Assembly (NCBI RefSeq): GCF_020731145.1
Contig: NZ_JAJFZN010000003.1
Coordinates: forward strand, 124,001-188,000
Reading direction: 5' to 3'
DNA from: Sneathiella sp. HT1-7
GTDB taxonomy: Bacteria > Pseudomonadota > Alphaproteobacteria > Sneathiellales > Sneathiellaceae
Length of the DNA stretch: 64,000 bases
Part shown: positions 58,764-64,000 of the stretch, piece by piece
Layout: each line of letters begins with the position of its first letter
Numbering within the stretch: the first letter of the stretch is position 1
Program-made: the position numbers and the translations under genes
The notes under the pieces: generated by a model
What the model saw: only the letters and a program-made list of their open reading frames with translations
What the model was told of the DNA's origin: nothing
Databases searched by the model: none

Positions 58764-59837
58764 ATGGATTCACGACGACTTTTCTCGGGTTCGATCTCTT
58801 TCAAGGATATTCATCCGGCGGTGCTGATAGCTGCTGTGTTTCTGTTGGCTTATCCAAGTTTTGCTACTGATTTCTTTATCTTCCAGATAGGAGCTTACTC
58901 GCTCATCCTTGGAACGATTGCTCTCTCCCTCATGATGCTCGCCGGATATGGGGGGATGGTCAGTCTCGCACAGTTGACGGTGGCTGGGTTTGCCGCCTAT
59001 CTGATGGCAATCCTTGGGGAAAACAGTATGGACGTAATGGGCCTGGGGTGGCCTTGGTGGTTGACCGTTATCGTTTCCGTTTTAGGAGCGGCCCTTTTCA
59101 GCACCTTTATCGGCGCGGTCTCTGTCCGGACGGAGGGGATATATACTATTATGATCACCCTTGCCGTCGCCGTCGCCTTTTTCTATTTCGTGCGGCAGAA
59201 CTATGTGCTGTTCAACGGCTTTACCGGATTTGCAGGTGTTGAGCCGCCGACTTTATTCGGGATCTACTGGCGAGATCCGGTTCCATTTTATTATTTGAGC
59301 CTGACGGTCGCCATCGGTTTTTTCGCCGCCGTTTATTATTGCGCGCAATCAACATACGGGCTGGGACTTCAGGCAATACGCGATAATCCCCGCCGGATGC
59401 GGGCGCTTGGCTTTAATGTGACACTACATCGTATCGTTGCCTATTTTTTTGCGGGAATTATTGCCGGATTTGGGGGCGTCTTGCTCGTCTGGTTCAACGG
59501 ACGGGTATCGCCCGGTACAGTCGGTGTCGATGTCGCTATCGATATCCTCGTCATCGCGGTGGTTGGCGGGATGCGCCACCCGATCGGTCCGTTTCTTGGG
59601 GCAATTGCCTTTGTACTGCTTGAGAATTTTGCCATCGACCTGATCGACCGGGAGCGGTTCAACATGGTCATCGGGACAGCATTTCTGCTCGTTGTCCTGT
59701 TTTCACCAGATGGCTTGCTAGGGCTTTGGAACCGTTTCCGTGACAGGCTTCGGTTCAGAGGGAACGCGCTGCTGGGAGATGAGCGCGTCAACAAGGATGG
59801 TCCGGCCAGTACCGGATCATTAGAGAAAACTGAATAA
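58764..59837 (+). CDS. Branched-chain amino acid-type ABC permease (LivM family)
   Basis: The 357-residue protein has LivM features: YSLILGTIALSLMMLAGYGG, MVSLAQLTVAGFAAYLMAIL and, later, GLGLQAIRDNPRRMRALGFN and AVVGGMRHPIGPFLGAIAFV. It is the partner permease of the LivH-type gene. A hydrophilic C-terminal tail of about 25 residues follows the last helix. The binding-protein gene starts 18 bases after its stop. Confidence 0.93.
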   Translation: MDSRRLFSGSISFKDIHPAVLIAAVFLLAYPSFATDFFIFQIGAYSLILGTIALSLMMLAGYGGMVSLAQLTVAGFAAYLMAILGENSMDVMGLGWPWWLTVIVSVLGAALFSTFIGAVSVRTEGIYTIMITLAVAVAFFYFVRQNYVLFNGFTGFAGVEPPTLFGIYWRDPVPFYYLSLTVAIGFFAAVYYCAQSTYGLGLQAIRDNPRRMRALGFNVTLHRIVAYFFAGIIAGFGGVLLVWFNGRVSPGTVGVDVAIDILVIAVVGGMRHPIGPFLGAIAFVLLENFAIDLIDRERFNMVIGTAFLLVVLFSPDGLLGLWNRFRDRLRFRGNALLGDERVNKDGPASTGSLEKTE

Positions 59838-59855
59838 CAGGAGGAAGTAACGGCT

Positions 59856-61103
59856 ATGGGAAAACTAAAGCATTTAATGGCGGCGACATTGGCGCTGTCA
59901 ATTACTGTCCCCGCAGTATCCGCGGCGGACGATATCAAAATGGGTGCGCTGGCAACATTGGAAGGCGCGTTCACTGTCCTCGGTGAAGATGGGATGCGTG
60001 GCGTTAAACTCGCGCTTCAGGAATTTGATTATATGGCTGGCGGCAAGAAGATTGAGCTGATCACGGGGTCGTCTGACGCCTCCCCGGACAGCGCTGTGCG
60101 CGCTGTCCGGAAACTGGTGGAACAGGACGGCGTGCAACTCGTCATCGGTCCGCTTTCTGGGTCTGAGGGGTTGGCGGTAAAGGATTATGCAAAGACGCAG
60201 CCGAACGTGACATTCTTGAACGGTTCTTCCGCTGCGCAGGATACGACACTGCGTAGTCCTGCTGAAAACTTCTTCCGTTTTAGCACGGAAGGGGCGCAAT
60301 GGATGGCCGGTCTCGGAGAATATGCCTACAATGAAAAAGGCTACCGCAACGTAGCGGTTCTGGCGGAAGACTATTCCTTCCCTTATACGCAGGTGTTCGG
60401 TTTCCTTGAGCCTTTCTGTCGGTTAGGCGGAAAATCAGCAATTGATTCACGCTTTTGGGTGCCGATCGGGAATAAGGATTATTCCTCTGTGATCGCAGCT
60501 TTGCCGGATGATGTCGATGCTATTTTCGTGGCTCTTGGCGGCGCGGATGCAGTCAATTTCCTGACCCAATATGAACAGTCCGGCGGTGATCTTCCGCTAA
60601 TTGGTGGATCTATCACGGTTGACCAGTCTGTTCTTGGTTCCAAAGGGAAGGCTCGGAGCTTTGTTGTCGGAACACCTTCAGCTGGTCCGGTTTCGGATAC
60701 CTGGGATGATCCGCGCTGGAAAGAGTTTGTTGCAGCCTATCAGAAGGCATTTCCAGATGGCTTCCCGTCACCGTCACTTTTCGCGCATGCCTATTACATA
60801 AATACCAAGGCTGCTCTGTTGGCGCTTAATGAGGTCAATGGCGATCTTTCCGATGGCGAAAAGAAGTTCCGCGCGGCGCTTTCCAAGCTGTCATTCGAGA
60901 CACCAACGGGCATGGTCAGTGTTGACGAACGCCGCAATGCGGTTGCCGACATATTCCTGACGGAAGTGATCGAAGGGCCGGACGGAAATCTGTTGAATAA
61001 AACCATCAAGGTTATCCCGCAGGTTAACCAGACTCTTGGTGTTTCTTACGAGAAATTCCTGGAATATGGCCAAGTTGGTCGTGAAAATCCGTCTTGTAGC
61101 TAA
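59856..61103 (+). CDS. ABC transporter substrate-binding protein (LivK/AmiC-like, Peripla_BP_6)
   Basis: The 415-residue precursor has a signal peptide (MGKLKHLMAATLALSITVPA, cleavage near VSA-ADD) and the receptor-type fold: KMGALATLEGAFTVLGEDGM, SPDSAVRAVRKLVEQDGVQL, VIGPLSGSEGLAVKDYAKT, FFRFSTEGAQWMAGLGEYAY. GGAGGAAG precedes the start. It delivers the ligand to the LivHM channel. The AFTVLGEDG segment (ligand contacts) fits neutral amide, amino acid or aromatic ligands; none can be chosen. Confidence 0.92.
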   Translation: MGKLKHLMAATLALSITVPAVSAADDIKMGALATLEGAFTVLGEDGMRGVKLALQEFDYMAGGKKIELITGSSDASPDSAVRAVRKLVEQDGVQLVIGPLSGSEGLAVKDYAKTQPNVTFLNGSSAAQDTTLRSPAENFFRFSTEGAQWMAGLGEYAYNEKGYRNVAVLAEDYSFPYTQVFGFLEPFCRLGGKSAIDSRFWVPIGNKDYSSVIAALPDDVDAIFVALGGADAVNFLTQYEQSGGDLPLIGGSITVDQSVLGSKGKARSFVVGTPSAGPVSDTWDDPRWKEFVAAYQKAFPDGFPSPSLFAHAYYINTKAALLALNEVNGDLSDGEKKFRAALSKLSFETPTGMVSVDERRNAVADIFLTEVIEGPDGNLLNKTIKVIPQVNQTLGVSYEKFLEYGQVGRENPSCS

Positions 61104-61118
61104 GGGAAGATAACCCGA

Positions 61119-61910
61119 ATGCCTGGAACCGACGCTCTCTCTCGCTTGCAAAGCACTGGCCAATATGCGCTAGAGCTTGAAGCTGTCAGTCGCCATTTCG
61201 GTGCGCTGGTAGCCTTGGCGGACGTTAATATGACCGTCAAAGCGGGGGAGCGGCGCGCGGTTCTGGGATCGAATGGTGCTGGTAAAACGACACTGTTCAA
61301 TGCGATTACCGGGGATTTTCCGACCACAACAGGTCGGGTCCGGCTCTTCGGAGAAGACGTAACGGATCTGCCTAGTCATGAGCGGATCCGTCGCGGTCTT
61401 CGCCGAACCTATCAGATTTCATTATTATTCAATGGCCTTACCGTTCTGGAAAATACGTTTCTGGCCTGCCGGGGCGTTACCCGGGGACGGTTCTCGCTTC
61501 GTCGTCCGAAGCGGGATGACGGGTCAATGGAATTAGCGCAGTCCCTGCTTGAAGCGGTTCATCTCGATGATGTAAAGGACAAACAGGTCGCAGAGCTGAG
61601 TTATGGACAACAGCGCCAGCTTGAAATTGCGCTTGCGCTTTCCGGCGCACCGCGCCTCATTTTGTTTGATGAACCGGCTGCGGGACTATCGCCAACTGAA
61701 CGGACGCTGCTTGTCGAAATATTGCAAAGCCTCCCGTCGCATATTGGATATATCATTATCGAACATGACATGGATGTCGCGCTCAAGGTCTCCCAAAGAG
61801 TGACCATGATGCATAACGGGCGCATTTTCAAAGACGGTACGCCGGAAGAAATCGAGAATGACGGTGAAGTGCAGGAGCTTTACCTCGGCCACGGAGGTGG
61901 ACATGGCTGA
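61119..61910 (+). CDS. Branched-chain amino acid-type ABC ATPase (LivG family)
   Basis: The 263-residue ATPase has Walker A GSNGAGKTT (near residue 50), signature LSYGQQRQLEIALAL (near residue 157), Walker B LILFDEPAAGLSPTE and the LivG extension RRGLRRTYQISLLFNGLTVL. It is the first of two ATPases; the second is fused to a UPF0261 domain. The next gene overlaps its last 8 bases. Confidence 0.94.
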   Translation: MPGTDALSRLQSTGQYALELEAVSRHFGALVALADVNMTVKAGERRAVLGSNGAGKTTLFNAITGDFPTTTGRVRLFGEDVTDLPSHERIRRGLRRTYQISLLFNGLTVLENTFLACRGVTRGRFSLRRPKRDDGSMELAQSLLEAVHLDDVKDKQVAELSYGQQRQLEIALALSGAPRLILFDEPAAGLSPTERTLLVEILQSLPSHIGYIIIEHDMDVALKVSQRVTMMHNGRIFKDGTPEEIENDGEVQELYLGHGGGHG

Positions 61911-64000
61911 TCGTAGCAACAGACGCTCGGCACCGGCTGCCATTCTGCAGGTTAAGGATCTGCATGTATACTATGGCCAATCTCACGCTTTACAGGGAGT
62001 GAATCTTACTCTTGACCATGGCGTTCACGCCGTCGTCGGACGTAACGGTATGGGGAAAACAACCCTCTGTAATGCAATTATGGGACTGTTGCCAATCCGG
62101 CGAGGCTCCATCCGCTATCACGGTGAAGATATCACGGGCATGCCGCCCTATAAAATTGCCTCTTCAGGGATTGGGTACACACCGCAAGGGCGCCGGTTAT
62201 GGCCATCCTTAACTGTGCATGAGCATCTTAAGCTGTGTGAAGGCGGCGGCTCCTGGACGATCGACCGCATCTATGAAATATTTCCGCGACTATTTGAGCG
62301 ACGCCGCAATGGCGCGGGCCAGCTTTCAGGCGGGGAGCAGCAAATGCTCGCTATCTCGCGGGCGCTACTGCAAGACCCACAACTTCTGATCCTGGATGAA
62401 CCGACTGAAGGACTTGCCCCGGTGATCGTGGATCAGGTCGAAAAGTTGCTGGCGGAGCTTGCCGCCGACGCGGATGTATCTATCTTGCTGATCGAGCAGA
62501 ATATATCGGTTGCCACCTCGATATCCGAGGATGTGGCGATCATGGCGAATGGCCGCATAAACCGCGTAATGCCAGCGAGAGAACTCGCATCAGATCGGGC
62601 GCTGCAGGAGCGGCTTCTTGGTGTCGGGCGGCATTCACATGACGAAACAGAACTTCCCAAATTCACTGAAATGACGCAGATCGAGGAAGTGCCGTTGGCA
62701 GAGCCTGCCATACCTAGTGATGATGCGCCTGTTCCACCGGTTGAGTCAGAGCCTACCCGGAAGACAGTGGTTTATAGCGCTCCGACCCGCTGGTCCCGGA
62801 ATGCATGGGAAGAGAAGGTTGTCACGCCAGCCAAAAATCTCCAAACGGTGAGACCATTCGATACCGTCCCTGAGCCACTCTTTCATGAACCACCGATTTC
62901 TTTCGATGCTATGTCAGGTGGGGATGTTTTGGTGGCTGGGACTTTTGATACGAAGGGAGTGGAACTCAACTACATTCGGGACCGAATAGTAAGTCATGGC
63001 TTGCGGGTCAGAACAGTTGATTTATCCACAACGCAAAAGCCGTCTTCCACTGATGTGCCGCCGCATATGGTCGCTGCCTATCATCCGGGAGGCGCTAGCG
63101 CGGTCTTTACAGGGGACCGGGGGAAATCCGTCCGCGCGATGTCTGAGGCCTTCGAGAACTGGATCCGGCGTCAAAGAGATTTGGGCGGAATTATCTCCGC
63201 CGGGGGATCGGGGGGCACCGCGCTTGTCACGCCGGCCATGCGTCAACTTCCAATCGGTGTACCAAAGGTCATGATTTCCACAGTTGCCTCCGGCGAGGTA
63301 GGTCAATATGTCGGACCGACGGATATTATGATGATGTATTCGGTGACCGATGTGCAGGGGTTGAATAAAATCTCTCGTCGAGTTCTTGCCAATGGTGCCA
63401 ATGCGATATCCGGCATGGTCGCGGACGCGAAAAAGGATACTGATAAACGGGCGTCTTCGGCAGACAAACTAGGGCTTGGGCTAACGATGTTTGGTGTCAC
63501 CACGCAGGCGATACAGCAACTGACTGCAGAATTGGACGATCAATTTGAATGCATGGTCTTCCACGCGACAGGAACGGGCGGTCGGTCCATGGAAAAACTC
63601 GTTGATAGCGGCCTGCTTGAAGCTGCAATTGATCTCACCACAACCGAAATATGCGACATGATGATGGGCGGATTCTTTGCCGCGACGGAGGAACGCTTCG
63701 ATGCCTTTATCCGCACGCGCATTCCCTATGTAGGTTCTGTTGGGGCACTGGATATGGTCAATTTTGGCGCAAGAAGCACGGTGCCGGACCACTACCGTGA
63801 CAGAAAGTTTGTCGAGCATAATCCGCAAATCACCTTGATGCGCACCACTGCGGCTGAAAATGCCCGTATGGGAGAGTGGATTGCGGACAAGCTTAATCAG
63901 ATGACGGGTCCGGTCCGGTTTTTGATCCCCGAAGGAGGAGTATCCGCACTCGATGCGCCGGGGCAGCCATTCCATGATCCGGAAGCGGATCGCGCGCTTT
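61903..64000 (+). CDS. LivF-type ABC ATPase fused to a UPF0261 (Tm-1-like) domain, 3' truncated
   Basis: The ATG at 61903 overlaps the LivG-type stop by 8 bases; the frame stays open to the window end (699 codons visible). Residues about 10-243 are a complete LivF ATPase: Walker A GRNGMGKTT (46-54), signature LSGGEQQ (near 142), Walker B LLILDEPTEGLAP (near 163). A Pro/acid-rich linker (about 244-340) leads to a UPF0261/Tm-1-like domain from about 341: DVLVAGTFDTKGVELNYIRD, GGIISAGGSGGTALVTPAMR, MISTVASGEVGQYVGPTDIM, MVFHATGTGGRSMEKLVDSG, IPYVGSVGALDMVNFGARST. The second domain also binds nucleotide in the family. The fusion implies a link between transport and the unknown UPF0261 reaction. 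Confidence 0.93.
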   Translation, partial: MADRSNRRSAPAAILQVKDLHVYYGQSHALQGVNLTLDHGVHAVVGRNGMGKTTLCNAIMGLLPIRRGSIRYHGEDITGMPPYKIASSGIGYTPQGRRLWPSLTVHEHLKLCEGGGSWTIDRIYEIFPRLFERRRNGAGQLSGGEQQMLAISRALLQDPQLLILDEPTEGLAPVIVDQVEKLLAELAADADVSILLIEQNISVATSISEDVAIMANGRINRVMPARELASDRALQERLLGVGRHSHDETELPKFTEMTQIEEVPLAEPAIPSDDAPVPPVESEPTRKTVVYSAPTRWSRNAWEEKVVTPAKNLQTVRPFDTVPEPLFHEPPISFDAMSGGDVLVAGTFDTKGVELNYIRDRIVSHGLRVRTVDLSTTQKPSSTDVPPHMVAAYHPGGASAVFTGDRGKSVRAMSEAFENWIRRQRDLGGIISAGGSGGTALVTPAMRQLPIGVPKVMISTVASGEVGQYVGPTDIMMMYSVTDVQGLNKISRRVLANGANAISGMVADAKKDTDKRASSADKLGLGLTMFGVTTQAIQQLTAELDDQFECMVFHATGTGGRSMEKLVDSGLLEAAIDLTTTEICDMMMGGFFAATEERFDAFIRTRIPYVGSVGALDMVNFGARSTVPDHYRDRKFVEHNPQITLMRTTAAENARMGEWIADKLNQMTGPVRFLIPEGGVSALDAPGQPFHDPEADRAL

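Noticed and set aside
1-64000. Prophage, insertion sequence, integron or tRNA-linked island
   Set aside because: No transposase, integrase, terminal inverted repeats or tRNA-like sequence was recognised on either strand.

Overview
The window reads as a chromosomal segment of a free-living alphaproteobacterium that takes up and catabolises many small organic compounds. The best lineage evidence is a perfect GAAC-N7-GAAC site (the alphaproteobacterial LexA box read from the other strand) in front of an imuA-imuB-dnaE2 mutagenesis cassette. The rest fits that group: many ABC, TRAP and tripartite tricarboxylate uptake systems, abundant TetR/GntR/MarR regulators, amidases, CoA-dependent enzymes and sugar-acid enzymes, and base composition near 50% GC. 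I cannot name the genus. No tRNA, rRNA, CRISPR array, insertion sequence or prophage is visible.

Layout. 1-5.4 kb: the end of a sphingosine-phosphate-lyase-like PLP enzyme, a TetR repressor, and a tightly overlapping flavin monooxygenase / bile-acid-symporter-type carrier / epimerase / short-chain dehydrogenase operon. 5.5-10.9 kb: the SOS mutasome imuA-imuB-dnaE2. 11.2-17.1 kb: an isochorismatase-type hydrolase, a complete RbsACB-like ABC importer and a nitrilase-type amidohydrolase. 17.3-19.1 kb: an ECF sigma factor behind a sigma-E-like promoter, a Tat-exported ferritin-like protein and a cytochrome c. 19.1-21.6 kb: an EamA exporter, an NfsB-type nitroreductase and a PAS-only protein. 21.8-27.8 kb: a NitT/TauT-type ABC importer with its own TetR, an amidase and a tandem-GNAT acetyltransferase. 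28.1-39.5 kb: a long operon with a tripartite tricarboxylate transporter, an enolase-superfamily dehydratase, two sugar isomerase-like TIM barrels, a nucleoside-diphosphate-sugar-type epimerase, a DHDPS-like aldolase, a Gfo/Idh/MocA dehydrogenase, a DUF993 protein and an embedded TetR. 39.9-53.9 kb: an aromatic-acid (phthalate-like) catabolic region with hydrolase, SDR, enoyl-CoA hydratase, class III CoA-transferase, acyl-CoA dehydrogenase, TRAP transporter, MarR, Rieske oxygenase, reductase, cis-diol dehydrogenase and a dihydroxyphthalate-decarboxylase-like protein. 54-64 kb: a Liv-type ABC importer operon linked to two TIM-barrel proteins and a UPF0261/Tm-1-like domain.

Two results stand out. 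First, an identical palindrome, TTAGATATCTAA, sits inside or next to the promoters of the enoyl-CoA hydratase operon (two copies), the TRAP operon and the divergent Rieske/reductase pair, with a degraded copy before the hydrolase-SDR pair. It defines a local regulon most simply assigned to the MarR protein at 48.8 kb. Second, the last 10 kb splits the two halves of the plant Tm-1-type protein (a UPF0261 domain and a PF09370-type TIM barrel) and fuses each to something else: the TIM barrel to a degenerate sigma-54-activator AAA domain plus Fis helix-turn-helix, and the UPF0261 domain to the LivF ATPase of an ABC importer. This looks like a transporter-coupled sensing or metabolic system I do not know as described, controlled by a GntR/FCD repressor with two nearby CCAAT/ATTGG inverted repeats.

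Other regulatory logic seen in the sequence: two paralogous TetR proteins (22,994 and 34,580) and a shared TAACCA-GT-TGGTTA-like operator family at three to four promoters; tctC separated from tctA by two hairpins; and a short, previously uncalled reading frame whose stop overlaps the start of the livH-type gene as ATGA.
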